Shown piece by piece: positions 43,376 through 53,048 of a DNA stretch of 64,000 nt. Both the position numbers and the translations under genes were made by a program. The notes beneath the pieces are model-generated. The model was given only the letters and a program-made list of their open reading frames with translations. It did not search any database and was not told the DNA's origin. The stretch is from an uncultured Lachnospiraceae bacterium. GTDB lineage: Bacteria; Bacillota; Clostridia; Lachnospirales; Lachnospiraceae. The first letter of the stretch is position 1. Each line of letters begins with the position of its first letter. The stretch is from assembly GCA_903789615.1 (NCBI GenBank), contig CAIFEV010000001.1, positions 450,819-514,818 of the forward strand, written 5' to 3'.

Positions 43376-44355
43376 AGCTTCTCTCCTTTCAGGACCCGCG
43401 CAAGGTCATCCGGCAGCGGCGCATGTATTTCAAGCGGCTGACCACTCAGGGTACACAGCTCCAGACGATATGCATGCAGGAACTGGCGCTTCAGCCCGTA
43501 CTGACGGGCCAGCCTTTTATTCCACGCTTTGTCTCCGTATTTGGGGTCCCCGGCGAGCGGGTGGCCTTCCGCAGCCAGCTGCGCGCGGATCTGGTGGCTT
43601 TTTCCGGTCATCAGATGCACTTTCAGCAGAACCGCCTCTCCATCTCCCGAAAGAGGAACGATGCCAAGATTTACTTCAACGGCAGACTCCGGCCTCTCAG
43701 ATCCTTTATACAGATGCGCGGCATTTTCCCCGTGATTCTTCACATACCAGCTGCTGAGAATGGTTTCTGTTTCTGATTCGCCGGGAATATCCCCGAAGGC
43801 AAGCGCCAGATAGTACTTTTTCATGCTGCGCTCACGGAACTGCTCAGCCAGGTACTGCTGGCCGCAGATCGTCTTTCCGAAAGCGGTGATGCCGGAAGTG
43901 TTGCGGTCGAGGCGGTTGGCAGGTCCAACCCTGAAGATTCCGCTTGTGTCGGCTTTCTCCTCCCGAAGGAGATAGTGCCCCACCTGTGCCGTGAGGCAGT
44001 CCCCGTTCTTTCTGTCCGGCTGTACGAGAAGCCCCGCCGGCTTATTGACAAAAAGAAGATCATCATCCTCGTAGAGAACCTCCGGCATTCCGTTGAAAAC
44101 GAAACGGCTGTCTGCGGGCTTGGGTGCTGTGTTTTCCGCCGCAAATTTCCGGTAGGTCTCATCCGAGAACCAGATGCGGATGATATCGCCGCTTTTCAGA
44201 ATCTGTGCTCCGTCTGCCTTCCGGTCGTTGACGGTGATATTTTTCTTGCGCAGCATTTTGTAGAGAAAAGATGTCCCGGCGCCCGGCAGCAGCTTCTGAA
44301 GGACTTTGTTCAGCCGCTGCCCTCCGGTCTCCTCTGTTATCCTGAATTCTTTCAT
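43324..44355 (-). CDS. RluC/RluD-family pseudouridine synthase
   Basis: A 343-residue rRNA pseudouridine synthase: N-terminal S4 domain (QRLNKVLQKLLPGAGTSFLY through KKNITVNDRKADG, about residues 13-50) and RluA-type catalytic domain with NRLDRNTSG (catalytic Asp at about 147) and LMTGKSHQIRAQL. It overlaps recU by 52 bases and begins six bases after the membrane protein gene. The uridine target is not deducible; it is a paralogue of the protein at 19051. Confidence 0.9.
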   Translation of the reverse strand: MKEFRITEETGGQRLNKVLQKLLPGAGTSFLYKMLRKKNITVNDRKADGAQILKSGDIIRIWFSDETYRKFAAENTAPKPADSRFVFNGMPEVLYEDDDLLFVNKPAGLLVQPDRKNGDCLTAQVGHYLLREEKADTSGIFRVGPANRLDRNTSGITAFGKTICGQQYLAEQFRERSMKKYYLALAFGDIPGESETETILSSWYVKNHGENAAHLYKGSERPESAVEVNLGIVPLSGDGEAVLLKVHLMTGKSHQIRAQLAAEGHPLAGDPKYGDKAWNKRLARQYGLKRQFLHAYRLELCTLSGQPLEIHAPLPDDLARVLKGEKLWEPGIPEVYGDRPWKT

Positions 44356-44361
44356 ACCCTT

Positions 44362-44943
44362 TTACAGACACATCGCACAGAGCGAATTCCTGATCTTTTC
44401 AACACGCTCTGTGCGGAGCTGCTTTCCGCTCTTTTCAAGGCTCTGCTGCAGAAATGCGATGCGGTTCATGAATTTTGTCCGGTCATTGTACACGTTGACG
44501 CTGATAAAAATCGAATCGCCGTGAAGGAAGTTGTTGACCTGGTTCGTCAGAAAATCAACGTCGGTATCCTTCTGCGTTTCATAGATACAGAGCGCGGAGT
44601 CAGAGATGACGATCGCTCCGGTGCCAACGGGCTTTTTGCTCGTACCGATAACCATATCATACAGCCGCATCAGGTCCGGCGCCGTTTTCTCAGTCTCACG
44701 GATTACTGCCGCGTCGGACGGTTTCTTGGGCGCCAGCATGATCAGGTTTACGCCAAAACGGGCTGCCGGCAGAACCATCACGATGGCGGCGACCGTAAGA
44801 ATATTCTGATTGCTTCCCCAGATCAGAATACCGATGACAAGCAGTGCCGCAATGACAGCCGCGAACAGGATCACATAGATCCAGGCGCGTTTCTGTTTTT
44901 CCTGCAGATAGCCGCTCTCACCTTTGTTATATTTCATTTTCAT
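44362..44943 (-). CDS. Uncharacterised protein with two membrane helices
   Basis: Not recognised. The 193-residue protein has a Lys/Glu-rich N-terminus (residues 1-20), two neighbouring hydrophobic helices (IYVILFAAVIAALLVIGILIW and ILTVAAIVMVLPAARFGVNLI, read in parts, about 22-70) and a soluble C-terminal part of about 120 residues with IGTSKKPVGTGAIVISDSAL and NNFLHGDSIFISVNVY, probably a cytoplasmic alpha/beta domain. ATG 44943 with AAGGA eight bases upstream is chosen; it overlaps the end of rsuA, so it is cotranscribed with rRNA modification genes. Confidence 0.6.
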   Translation of the reverse strand: MKMKYNKGESGYLQEKQKRAWIYVILFAAVIAALLVIGILIWGSNQNILTVAAIVMVLPAARFGVNLIMLAPKKPSDAAVIRETEKTAPDLMRLYDMVIGTSKKPVGTGAIVISDSALCIYETQKDTDVDFLTNQVNNFLHGDSIFISVNVYNDRTKFMNRIAFLQQSLEKSGKQLRTERVEKIRNSLCAMCL

Positions 44944-45703
44944 CCGGATAGTCCTTTCCGTGTGCCTGTGTGCAGTCTCTGAGTGCCTGAATCTCCCCGT
45001 CCGTGAGTTTTCTTGCCGCGCTCTCCGCAAGGTCTCCGAGCAAAAGAGGCCCGAATGCAGTGCGGGTCAGTGTCTTCACCGGGCATCCGACAGCCTCGAA
45101 CATCTTTTTGACCTGGTGAAACTTTCCCTCATGAATCGTGACAAAAGCCCGGGATGTGCCGCCAGATGCGTCCGTTTCCAGAATGTCAAGCACGGCCGGC
45201 GCGAACTGTATATCTCCTGATACAATCCCGTCGGCAAATGCCCGCACGGCTTCGCCGTCCAGTATGCCGTCCACGGTGGCAACATACTGCTTGTTTACGT
45301 GCCATGCCGGTGAGAGAAGCCGGTGGGCGAGCTGCCCGTCATTGGTCATGAGAATAAGGCCGGTCGTGTCGATGTCAAGACGGCCTGCCGGGAAAAGATC
45401 GCGCCTGTGTCCTGGAGGAAGAAGGTCCATGACAGTGCTTCTGCGCCTGTCTTCTGTTGCGGAAAGAACACCGGCCGGCTTGTTGACCATATAGTACTGG
45501 AAGAACTCGTACGGAATTTCCTTTCCGTCCAGCATCACCGTGCATACGGCCGGATCGGCAGGAAACGCCGCGTCGCGGATGATCTCCCTGTTGACGGTCA
45601 CCCTCTTTTTGCGGATCAGCCGGCCGGTCTCTTTGCGGGACAGCCCTGTCATGTCCGACAGCCAGCGGTCAAGTCGCAGTATTTCGCTCACTGAAGCCTC
45701 CAT
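44927..45703 (-). CDS. rsuA: RsuA-family 16S/23S rRNA pseudouridine synthase
   Basis: A 258-residue small-type pseudouridine synthase with S4 domain (RLDRWLSDMTGLSRKETGRLI, given in part) and catalytic GRLDIDTTGLILMTNDG (Asp at about residue 105). HEGKFHQVKKMFEAVG is the second family motif. RsuA acts at U516 of 16S rRNA in E. coli; in Gram-positives close relatives act on 23S rRNA, so the symbol is a family label. It overlaps rsmF by 16 bases. Confidence 0.88.
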   Translation of the reverse strand: MEASVSEILRLDRWLSDMTGLSRKETGRLIRKKRVTVNREIIRDAAFPADPAVCTVMLDGKEIPYEFFQYYMVNKPAGVLSATEDRRRSTVMDLLPPGHRRDLFPAGRLDIDTTGLILMTNDGQLAHRLLSPAWHVNKQYVATVDGILDGEAVRAFADGIVSGDIQFAPAVLDILETDASGGTSRAFVTIHEGKFHQVKKMFEAVGCPVKTLTRTAFGPLLLGDLAESAARKLTDGEIQALRDCTQAHGKDYPDENEI

Positions 45704-47073
45704 CCCGGAAGATACCGGTTTTTGATCTGACCGCGGTTTTTTCGGCCCCAGCCGAGCGGCCAGCCTTCCAGGGTGATAAGAACGGTCCCGTCTTTCACCT
45801 CGCCATCTTCTGCCGTGATGGTCTCGCCCTTAAGGTAGCGGACGACACGGCTATCGTCCCGCGGCAGCAAAAGACAGTTGTCAAAGCCGTTTTTGGGCAG
45901 TGCCATCGCGAGCGCTTCCGAAGGTTCAAAACGGTTCTTATGGCTGCCTTTTTTGTATTCGCCGAGCAGCAGGCCGTTTCTGAGCACCCGCAGTCCATGC
46001 GTGTTTATCTGTGTCTCCGGGAGCAGGAAGGCCCTGGAATCCCGGATTGTGATCCTGTCAGACGGAATTTCGCTTTTGATGTGGGCGAGAAAGCTGGTCA
46101 GTTCAGGCGGGAGCTTTTCCTGTTTTATGACAGGGGGTACGCTTCCCGTAAACGGTGCGTCGCTGTTCTTTCGCATGAGTGCGATGAAATGCCCTTCGCC
46201 GCCCATGACATGCGGAAAGATCCGGATACACCGTTCCATGTGAAGCGCTGCATCTGCTTCGGAGCGCACGAATCCGTGCCGGAATCCTTCGTAATCTCCC
46301 GCCGGCATCAGACTGAACTCCGGACGGTTCTCGAGCAGGTACCGCACGGACCCCTCGTCCTCAAGCTCATTAAAGGTACAGGTCGAGTAAAGCAGCCATC
46401 CGCCGGGCTTGACCATGTCGGCGGCATTTAACACGATGTTCTTCTGCAGAGCGGAAAACTCTTCCGGGCGGCTGGCTGACCAGGCTTTGACTAGTTTCTC
46501 GTCCTTTCGGAACATTCCCTCGCCGGAGCAGGGAGCATCGACCAGGACTGCGTCAAAAAAGGTCCCGGTGTTCTGCTTCAGCCTGTCAAGAGACTCCGAC
46601 AGGACAACTGTATTCCCGATGCCGAAGCCTTCGATATTGCGAAGCAGTGCACGGGAGCGGCTTGGAGAAATGTCATTTGATACGAGTACGCCTTTCCCGC
46701 AAAGCCGTGCGCCCAGTTCCGTCGACTTGCCGCCCGGGGCTGCGCAGGTGTCAAGAACGGCATCGCCAGGACTCACCGGAAGAAGCGCTGCCGGCGTCAT
46801 GGCGCTCGGCTCCTGCAGATAATACAGTCCGGCCAGATAATACGGGTCCTTGGCGGGCCGCACATTCCCGCCCTCGTAGTAAAAGCCGTCCGAAATCCAG
46901 GGGACCGGCGTCAGAGGGAACGGTGCTATGCGCCGGAAATCCCCGGGAGATATCTTGCGCGTATTGACGCGAAGTCCGTATTTTCGCGGCACATCAAAAG
47001 ACGCCAGGTATGAGTCGTACGCATCGCCCAGCATCTGTTTCATGGTTTCACAGTACTCAAGTGGCAGATTCAT
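45688..47073 (-). CDS. rsmF: RsmF-type rRNA cytosine-C5 methyltransferase
   Basis: SAM-dependent methyltransferase for cytosine 5 of rRNA. From ATG 47073 it has 461 residues: N-terminal LPLEYCETMKQMLGD and GLRVNTRK (RsmF/NOL1 N-terminal part), the SAM site DTCAAPGGKSTELGARL (about residues 108-124), VDAPCSGEGMFRKDE with the first Cys and LYSTCTFNELEDEG with the catalytic Cys, and a C-terminal PUA-like part. A longer reading to a TTG at 47139 lacks a ribosome site. It starts after a terminator of the upstream gene. Confidence 0.92.
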   Translation of the reverse strand: MNLPLEYCETMKQMLGDAYDSYLASFDVPRKYGLRVNTRKISPGDFRRIAPFPLTPVPWISDGFYYEGGNVRPAKDPYYLAGLYYLQEPSAMTPAALLPVSPGDAVLDTCAAPGGKSTELGARLCGKGVLVSNDISPSRSRALLRNIEGFGIGNTVVLSESLDRLKQNTGTFFDAVLVDAPCSGEGMFRKDEKLVKAWSASRPEEFSALQKNIVLNAADMVKPGGWLLYSTCTFNELEDEGSVRYLLENRPEFSLMPAGDYEGFRHGFVRSEADAALHMERCIRIFPHVMGGEGHFIALMRKNSDAPFTGSVPPVIKQEKLPPELTSFLAHIKSEIPSDRITIRDSRAFLLPETQINTHGLRVLRNGLLLGEYKKGSHKNRFEPSEALAMALPKNGFDNCLLLPRDDSRVVRYLKGETITAEDGEVKDGTVLITLEGWPLGWGRKNRGQIKNRYLPGWRLQ

Positions 47074-47136
47074 AAATGATTGTTTTCCGAAAAACAGGTA
47101 AGCGAGGGCGTAAGGCGTCCCGCCCGGGAACTTTTG

Positions 47137-47177
47137 CAAAAAGGCAAAAGGAAAGAGTTGCCTCTTTCCCTTTGCCC
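47137..47177 (-). terminator. Terminator after the coiled-coil gene
   Basis: On the reverse strand a stem of about 15 pairs with one bulge (47143-47157 and 47162-47177) closed by GCAA is followed by TTTTTGC. It ends the long der-coaD transcript before rsmF. Confidence 0.8.
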
Positions 47178-47211
47178 CTTATCGCACATATAACCGCTGA
47201 CGGCTCTTCCG

Positions 47212-47844
47212 TCACTGACCGTCATCCTCGACATTGCCGCTCACGAGCGTGTCATCGTCACCAGACTGAACCTGCGGCACATCACCGTTTTGTGCTGACG
47301 GATCCCCGTTGGCGCCGGCGAGCTCATTGCGGTTGTTGATGACCACGTTCAGCTCGTTCTGAAGTCCGTTCATCAGCTCCTGATAGCGGTCGTTGTTCTG
47401 ACGGATCGCGTGCTCGATGATATTTTGCAGACGGGAGAGCATGTCATCCGTGTAGTGAATGGCGCCCGCGCGGATCTGAACCGCCTCGTTGTTGGCGTCC
47501 TCAAGCGTCTTCTGCGCTCTGGCGTTGGAGTTGTTCAGATACTGATCGGCCTTGTCGACAGCATTCTGCATGATATTGGTCTCATCAACAAGCTGCTGCG
47601 CCTGCTGTGCAGCGGCGTTGATGATCTGCTCGCCCTGCTGCTTCGCGTCATTGATGATCGAGTCTTTATTCTGCAGGATTCTCTGGTACTTCTTGATCTC
47701 TTCCGGCGTTCTGGCCCGCAGTTCATTCAGGTAATCATCCAGCTGGTCTTTCTCGCAAATGATCTTGTTGCTTGAGAACGGCGCCGTCTTGCAGGTGTCA
47801 AGGTACGCTTCCATATCACTGATGATCTGTTCTATTCTGCTCAT
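47212..47844 (-). CDS. DivIVA-like / ATP-synthase-B-like coiled-coil protein
   Basis: A 210-residue soluble protein dominated by helix: residues of about 30-170 are rich in Gln, Asn, Ala and Glu with heptad spacing (IINDAKQQGEQIINAAAQQA and QQLVDETNIMQNAVDKADQY), and the last 40 residues are Asp/Gly-rich and probably disordered. No membrane segment. Proteins of this kind beside coaD in Clostridia are annotated as ATPase or DivIVA-like, but no ATPase motif is visible. Role unknown; scaffold is plausible. It lies 36 bases after coaD and is followed by a terminator. Confidence 0.7.
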   Translation of the reverse strand: MSRIEQIISDMEAYLDTCKTAPFSSNKIICEKDQLDDYLNELRARTPEEIKKYQRILQNKDSIINDAKQQGEQIINAAAQQAQQLVDETNIMQNAVDKADQYLNNSNARAQKTLEDANNEAVQIRAGAIHYTDDMLSRLQNIIEHAIRQNNDRYQELMNGLQNELNVVINNRNELAGANGDPSAQNGDVPQVQSGDDDTLVSGNVEDDGQ

Positions 47845-47880
47845 AGCTGTATCGATAACCTCCGGAAGGATTCTTTCGTT

Positions 47881-48372
47881 TCAGGATTCGTGTTTAATAC
47901 CGTACTTCTCATAAATCTTCGGAACGACACTGGGCGGCACGAGCTGACGGATATCGCCGTGATTCTTAGCGACTTCTTTTACCGTGCTGGAGCTTAAATA
48001 CGCGTACCGCAGACTTGTGCACAGGAAAAATGTTTCAATTCCGGGACAGATGACCCGGTTGGTCTGCGCCATCGCCAGTTCCGATTCAAAGTCCGTGACA
48101 GCCCTTAGTCCCCGGATGATGAGCGTCACAGAATTCTGCTTCGCAAAATCCACCAGGAGTCCCGAAAAGCTCATGACCTCTACGTTTGGGAGATCTCTGG
48201 TCACGTCTTTTAACATACTAACACGTTCAGAAACTGAAAACAATGGACTTTTTGCCCCGTTGTTCAGCACCGCAACGATCAGATGATCGACGATGGCAGC
48301 AGAACGCCGGATGACATCCAGATGCCCCATGGTGACCGGATCAAAGCTTCCGGGATAAATCGCTGAGGTCAT
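47881..48372 (-). CDS. coaD: Phosphopantetheine adenylyltransferase
   Basis: Fourth step of coenzyme A synthesis. The 163 residues show [20 protein letters not shown] with the T-x-G-H motif, the pantetheine-site [17 protein letters not shown] and [13 protein letters not shown]. The start overlaps the rsmD stop as ATGA, the common rsmD-coaD pairing. Confidence 0.97.
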   Translation of the reverse strand: MTSAIYPGSFDPVTMGHLDVIRRSAAIVDHLIVAVLNNGAKSPLFSVSERVSMLKDVTRDLPNVEVMSFSGLLVDFAKQNSVTLIIRGLRAVTDFESELAMAQTNRVICPGIETFFLCTSLRYAYLSSSTVKEVAKNHGDIRQLVPPSVVPKIYEKYGIKHES

Positions 48373-48932
48373 TTCTGCCCGCCTCTTTTCTTCAGGAAGA
48401 TGTGCTGATTGGTTTTGTAGGATTTGATCCGGACGATCGTGAAACCAAGATCTTCCGCATAAGAAAGTTCCTCATCCAGATTCTCTTCCACAATGATGAG
48501 CGTGTCTTCGTCGATGATGTCTGATACGGAGAGCTGTGCCAGAACATCCTCCTCCAGATTCTTTCCATATGGCGGATCGATATATACGATGTCAAATCTG
48601 CCAAGCCCCGCGAGTTTCCGGACGGCTGTCACGCAGTCTGTCTCCATGACACGGGAGTTGTCCGTGAATTTCGTGAACTTCAGGTTGTCACGGATCACGC
48701 CGCAGGCGCGCCTTGAATTATCGACAAATACGGCTTCCTTCGCATGCCGGCTCAGCGCTTCGATCCCGATCGCACCCGTTCCGGCAAACAGATCCAGAAA
48801 CCGGCTGCCGGGCACCTCCAGCTGTATGATATTGAAAAGTGTCTCTTTAATTCTGTCCAGTGTCGGGCGTGTATCTTCACCCTCCAGGGATTTAAGCGGC
48901 ATACTTCTTGCCGTGCCAGCAATTACTCTCAT
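48369..48932 (-). CDS. rsmD: 16S rRNA guanine-966 N2-methyltransferase
   Basis: Methylates G966 of 16S rRNA. The 187-residue protein begins [17 protein letters not shown], has [18 protein letters not shown] (SAM site, about residues 42-59) and the catalytic D-P-P-Y motif in [10 protein letters not shown] (about 122). It is coupled to coaD and follows plsY by three bases. Confidence 0.96.
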   Translation of the reverse strand: MRVIAGTARSMPLKSLEGEDTRPTLDRIKETLFNIIQLEVPGSRFLDLFAGTGAIGIEALSRHAKEAVFVDNSRRACGVIRDNLKFTKFTDNSRVMETDCVTAVRKLAGLGRFDIVYIDPPYGKNLEEDVLAQLSVSDIIDEDTLIIVEENLDEELSYAEDLGFTIVRIKSYKTNQHIFLKKRGGQK

Positions 48933-48935
48933 TGG

Positions 48936-49598
48936 TTATCCTCTTGTTTTCTTCGGGTCTTTGATCTTGCGCTCCGACCCGCTTCTCAGTCTCTGAATAT
49001 TGCCGCGGTGCTGGTAGACGGAAAGCAGTGCCAGCACGACAGGTATCACAAGGACCTCCGCCAGGTTTATACCCTGTGCCGGCACGGCGCCGATCAGCCC
49101 GCAGATTAAAAATTCCACCGCAAAACCGCATGTCAGGAACATCGAGGCGAGCGAAACATAGCGGGAACTGTACATAACGCACATGAATGTCACAAATCCG
49201 AGCGCGATGAGAATAGCAAAGTACGGCCGGATAAGCGCCAGGGAGATAATGACGCCGGTGGTCGAGGCGATGCCTTTTCCGCCTTTAAAGTGCAGGTAGA
49301 ACGGATAGTCATGCCCGAGCACAGCGCCCAGACCGCTGTACATGCAGATGACAACAGCGGGAAGCCCGCCGCCAAAAAGCGCCCGGCAGACCAGAAAGGA
49401 AATGACGACCTTTCCCATGTCGCAGATATAGGTGAGGTAACCTGTCTTTTTGCCCATGGCGCGGATGACGTTGGTCGTCCCGGCGTTCCCGCTTCCGACC
49501 GTGCGGATATCCACTCCGCGCGCGCGGCAGAGCCAATACCCGCTCTGAATCACGGCGCCGAACAGGTATCCGATGATCACACAGAGAATTCTATCCAT
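48936..49598 (-). CDS. plsY: Glycerol-3-phosphate acyltransferase PlsY
   Basis: Membrane acyltransferase that starts phospholipid synthesis using acyl phosphate. The 220 residues hold about five membrane helices and the three motifs: SGNAGTTNVIRAMGKK (about residues 36-51), HDYPFYLHFKGGKGIAST (about 90-108) and a later Gly-rich loop. The ATG at 49598 overlaps the der stop; a GTG three bases upstream is too close to the ribosome site. Der-plsY is a known order. Confidence 0.95.
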   Translation of the reverse strand: MDRILCVIIGYLFGAVIQSGYWLCRARGVDIRTVGSGNAGTTNVIRAMGKKTGYLTYICDMGKVVISFLVCRALFGGGLPAVVICMYSGLGAVLGHDYPFYLHFKGGKGIASTTGVIISLALIRPYFAILIALGFVTFMCVMYSSRYVSLASMFLTCGFAVEFLICGLIGAVPAQGINLAEVLVIPVVLALLSVYQHRGNIQRLRSGSERKIKDPKKTRG

Positions 49599-50926
49599 CA
49601 CTGCTCTCCTGCTTTCTCGCGGTTGATAAAGTGAATTGCGGTGCCGTTAAATCCGAATGCCTCCCGCAGCCTGTTCTCGATATACCGGGTATAGGAAAAG
49701 TGGGTGAGCGATTTGTCATTGACGAACATGACAAATGTCGGCGGTTCGACTGCGACCTGTGTCATGTAGAAGATGCGCAGGCGGCGTCCCTTGTCAGACG
49801 GCGGCTGCTTCATCGCCAGAGCGTCGGCGAGCACCTGATTCAGGGCGCCGGTCGGAACGCGCATGGTCTGATTCTCCCGCACGATGTCGATCATCTCAAA
49901 CAGTTTCTGCGTGCGCTGTCCGGTTTTGGCAGAGATGAAGACGATCTCGGCGTACGGCATGAACGAAAGGGTGCTGCGGATTCTGTCCGCATACTCGTAG
50001 ACCGAGTGACCGTCTTTATCGGCGATAGCATCCCACTTGTTCACGGCGATGATGATGCCCTTGCCTCTTTCGTGGGCGATCCCGCCGATCTTGGCATCCT
50101 GCTCGGTGATCCCTTCTGTCGCGTCGATGACCAGGATGCAGATGTCCGCCCGCTCCACCGCCGACACCGCGCGGATGATCGAGTAGCGTTCGATGTCCCC
50201 GGTGATCTTGTTCTTGCGGCGCAGGCCGGCTGTGTCGATGAAAACGTAGTCGGAGCCGTTGTATGTCACCGGCGTGTCCACGGCATCGCGGGTTGTGCCG
50301 GCAATGTCCGATACGATCAGGCGGTTTTCTCCGAGGAGACGGTTGATGAGGGACGATTTGCCGACGTTGGGCTTTCCGATAACCGCGATGCGCGGCCGGT
50401 CATCCTCCTCCTGCAGCGGCGGCTGTTCGGGCATCTTTTCGAACACCACATCGAGCAGATCGCCGATTCCGAGTTTGGCTGACGCCGAGATCGGGATCGG
50501 GTCTCCCAGCCCCAGATTGTAGAACTCATAGACGTCTGCCATCTGTTTCTCGAAATTTTCGACTTTGTTGACAGCCAGCACGACCGGCTTGCGGCTGCGG
50601 CGCAGCATATCCGTGACCTTCAGGTCTGCGTCGACAAGGCCGTCTCTTGCATCTGTCAGAAAAATGATGACGTCCGCCGTCTCGATCGCGATCTCGGCCT
50701 GTTCGCGCATCTGCTTCAGAATGACGTCCGAGGACTCCGGCTCGATTCCGCCGGTGTCAATCAGGGTAAATGAATGATCAAGCCATTCCACATCGGTGTA
50801 GATTCTGTCGCGGGTCACGCCGGGTGTGTCTTCTACGATCGAGATCTTCGACCCGGCCATGCTGTTGAACAGAGTGGATTTCCCGACATTCGGGCGGCCC
50901 ACAATGGCTACGATTGGTTTTGACAT
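49598..50926 (-). CDS. der: Ribosome assembly GTPase Der (EngA)
   Basis: A 442-residue GTPase with two G domains in tandem, needed for large-subunit assembly. The first has GRPNVGKSTLFN (residues 8-19), DTGG and NKVE; the second GKPNVGKSSLINRLL (about 181-195), DTAGLRRK and NKWD. The C-terminal KH-like domain follows. Shared base overlap with plsY. Confidence 0.97.
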   Translation of the reverse strand: MSKPIVAIVGRPNVGKSTLFNSMAGSKISIVEDTPGVTRDRIYTDVEWLDHSFTLIDTGGIEPESSDVILKQMREQAEIAIETADVIIFLTDARDGLVDADLKVTDMLRRSRKPVVLAVNKVENFEKQMADVYEFYNLGLGDPIPISASAKLGIGDLLDVVFEKMPEQPPLQEEDDRPRIAVIGKPNVGKSSLINRLLGENRLIVSDIAGTTRDAVDTPVTYNGSDYVFIDTAGLRRKNKITGDIERYSIIRAVSAVERADICILVIDATEGITEQDAKIGGIAHERGKGIIIAVNKWDAIADKDGHSVYEYADRIRSTLSFMPYAEIVFISAKTGQRTQKLFEMIDIVRENQTMRVPTGALNQVLADALAMKQPPSDKGRRLRIFYMTQVAVEPPTFVMFVNDKSLTHFSYTRYIENRLREAFGFNGTAIHFINREKAGEQ

Positions 50927-50941
50927 GAACTCTCCTTTGTT

Positions 50942-51619
50942 TCAGATATTTTCAATCTGCCAGTCTATCGGCGCAGCACCATTTTCCTTCAGGAATGCAT
51001 TGGCCTTTGAGAAATGCCGGCAGCCGAAAAAACCTTTGTATGCCGACAAGGGACTGGGGTGAGCCGCCGTGAGGATCAGATGTTTCGGATTGCTTAGCAT
51101 CGCGGCTTTTCTTTTGGCAGGGCCGCCCCAAAGCATGAAGACAATCGGCCTGTCCTGCTCATTCAGAATCCGGATGGCCGCGTCCGTAAACTCCTCCCAT
51201 CCGATTCCGCGGTGGGAGTTCGGTTCGTGCGCGCGGACGGTCAGGACTGTATTAAGAAGCAGCACGCCCTGATCCGCCCATTTCTTCAGATACCCGTTGT
51301 TGGGTACATAACACCCCAGATCATCGTGCAGTTCCCGGTAGATATTCACCAGCGACGGCGGTATCTCCACGCCCGGATTGACCGAAAAACACAGACCGGT
51401 AGCCTGGCCGGGGTTAAAATACGGATCCTGCCCCAGAATCACGACCCGCACACTGCTTAGCGGTGTAAAATGGAATGCGTTGAAAATGTCATCCGCCGGC
51501 GGATAGATGGGATGTCCGCTCCTGTACTCTTCGAGCACCTTCTGAAACAGCTTTTTGTAATATGGCTTGGAAAACTCCGGTGTCAGAGGTTTCAGCCAGT
51601 CATTGGTGATCGGCGGCAT
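50942..51619 (-). CDS. ung: Uracil-DNA glycosylase, family 1
   Basis: Removes uracil from DNA. The 225 residues contain the water-activating loop GQDPYFNPGQATGLCFSVN (about residues 61-79, catalytic Asp; the usual His after DPY is Phe), LLNTVLTVRAHEPNSH and the leucine loop AAHPSPLSAYKGFFG with the catalytic His. Lies between hisF and der in one reverse-strand series. Confidence 0.93.
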   Translation of the reverse strand: MPPITNDWLKPLTPEFSKPYYKKLFQKVLEEYRSGHPIYPPADDIFNAFHFTPLSSVRVVILGQDPYFNPGQATGLCFSVNPGVEIPPSLVNIYRELHDDLGCYVPNNGYLKKWADQGVLLLNTVLTVRAHEPNSHRGIGWEEFTDAAIRILNEQDRPIVFMLWGGPAKRKAAMLSNPKHLILTAAHPSPLSAYKGFFGCRHFSKANAFLKENGAAPIDWQIENI

Positions 51620-51625
51620 GTTCTT

Positions 51626-52414
51626 TCATCTCTTTTCCTGTCCGATTTCCTGCGGGATCCGGACCGGGATTCCGTTTGCCCGCAGATATTTCTTAAGATC
51701 TCCGATGTCAAGCTCCTTGTAGTGAAAAAGCGAGGCGGCAAGTGCCGCGTCGGCGTGTCCTTCCGTGAATGCGGTCAGAAAATCCTCTTTCTTTCCGGCC
51801 CCGCCGGAGGCGATGACCGGAATGTGAACTGCGTCCGCCACAGCTCTGGTGAGCGCAAGATCATACCCCTGCTTCTGGCCGTCACAGTCCATGCTGGTCA
51901 GCAGGATCTCACCGGCGCCGAGCTTCTCAGCCTGTATCGCCCATTCGACGGCATCCATCTCCATGTCGATGCGGCCGCCGTTGCGGTATATAGTCCAGCC
52001 CTCTGCATTGTCCCGCTTTTTCGCGTCGATCGCAACCACCACGCACTGCGCGCCGAACTTATCGGCAGCATCGGAGATGAGGCGGGGATTTAACAGGGCG
52101 GCGCTGTTGATGGAAATCTTGTCGGCGCCTTCTCTCAGCAGTTCCCGGAAGTCTTCCACCGTGCGGATTCCGCCGCCGACAGTGAACGGTATGAAGACTT
52201 TCTCGGCGACCTTGCGCACCAGATCCACCGTCGTCTCCCGGCGGTCCGACGTCGCGGTGATATCCAGAAAGACCAGTTCGTCGGCTCCGCTGCGGTCATA
52301 CATCCCGGCGACTTCGACCGGATCTCCGGCATCTCTTAAGTTTACAAAACTTGTGCCTTTTACGACCCGCCCGTTCTTGCAGTCCAGGCAGGGAATAATC
52401 CGTTTTGTCAGCAT
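51626..52414 (-). CDS. hisF: Imidazole glycerol phosphate synthase, HisF subunit
   Basis: Cyclase half of the enzyme that makes imidazole glycerol phosphate and AICAR from PRFAR using ammonia from HisH. The 262-residue barrel has [16 protein letters not shown] (catalytic Asp, about residue 11), [10 protein letters not shown] and [11 protein letters not shown] with the second Asp (about 130). The ATG at 52414 overlaps the hisH stop; the longer frame upstream is inside hisH. About nine residues longer at the C-terminus than usual. Confidence 0.96.
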   Translation of the reverse strand: MLTKRIIPCLDCKNGRVVKGTSFVNLRDAGDPVEVAGMYDRSGADELVFLDITATSDRRETTVDLVRKVAEKVFIPFTVGGGIRTVEDFRELLREGADKISINSAALLNPRLISDAADKFGAQCVVVAIDAKKRDNAEGWTIYRNGGRIDMEMDAVEWAIQAEKLGAGEILLTSMDCDGQKQGYDLALTRAVADAVHIPVIASGGAGKKEDFLTAFTEGHADAALAASLFHYKELDIGDLKKYLRANGIPVRIPQEIGQEKR

Positions 52415-53019
52415 CAGCGTACCTCCAGGAAATTGTTCAGGACCGTAAGCCCGATCTGACTGCTCTTCTCCGGGTGAAACTGGGTTCCGAAGCAGTTTCC
52501 GCATTCAACGGAAGCGTCAAAGGGGTGAATATAGTCACAGCGTGCCGTGACAATAGAAGGATCTTCGGCTTTCAGGTAATACGAGTGAACAAAATACACA
52601 TACGGATCCGATCCGATGCCGGTGAGAATCCGCGCGTCAGGACGGATCCGTATGCTGTTCCATCCCATGTGCGGGATCTTCTCGGTCTCTGAACGGAAGC
52701 GGTAAAATTTCCCCTTAAGGATCCCGAGTCCCGGCGCGTCCGGCGATTCTTCACTGCCCTCAAACAGGAGCTGCATTCCGACACAGATCCCCAGGAACGG
52801 TTTTCCGTCCCGGATTGTCTCCCGGATCACTTCCGTCAGGCCATAGTCCTGAAGATGCTGCATACAGTCTCCGAACGCCCCCACTCCCGGCAGAATAACG
52901 TGGTCGGCGTTTCGTATCTGCTGTCTGTCCCTCGTGACGACGGGGTCAGCCCCCAGCGCGATCAGTGCTTTTTCGACACTCCTGATATTTCCTGCATCGT
53001 AATCGATGATAGCTACCAA
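52414..53019 (-). CDS. hisH: Imidazole glycerol phosphate synthase, HisH subunit
   Basis: Glutaminase half that feeds ammonia to HisF. The 201 residues show [14 protein letters not shown] at the start, the nucleophile Cys in [17 protein letters not shown] (about residue 79) and the His-Glu pair in [13 protein letters not shown] (about 183). It starts with TTG after GGGAGG. The hisH-hisF pair is about 9 kb from the other his genes and lies in a mixed series. Confidence 0.95.
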   Translation of the reverse strand: MVAIIDYDAGNIRSVEKALIALGADPVVTRDRQQIRNADHVILPGVGAFGDCMQHLQDYGLTEVIRETIRDGKPFLGICVGMQLLFEGSEESPDAPGLGILKGKFYRFRSETEKIPHMGWNSIRIRPDARILTGIGSDPYVYFVHSYYLKAEDPSIVTARCDYIHPFDASVECGNCFGTQFHPEKSSQIGLTVLNNFLEVR

Positions 53020-53048
53020 ATCAGCCTCCCTGCCCCGCGGGCTTACCG

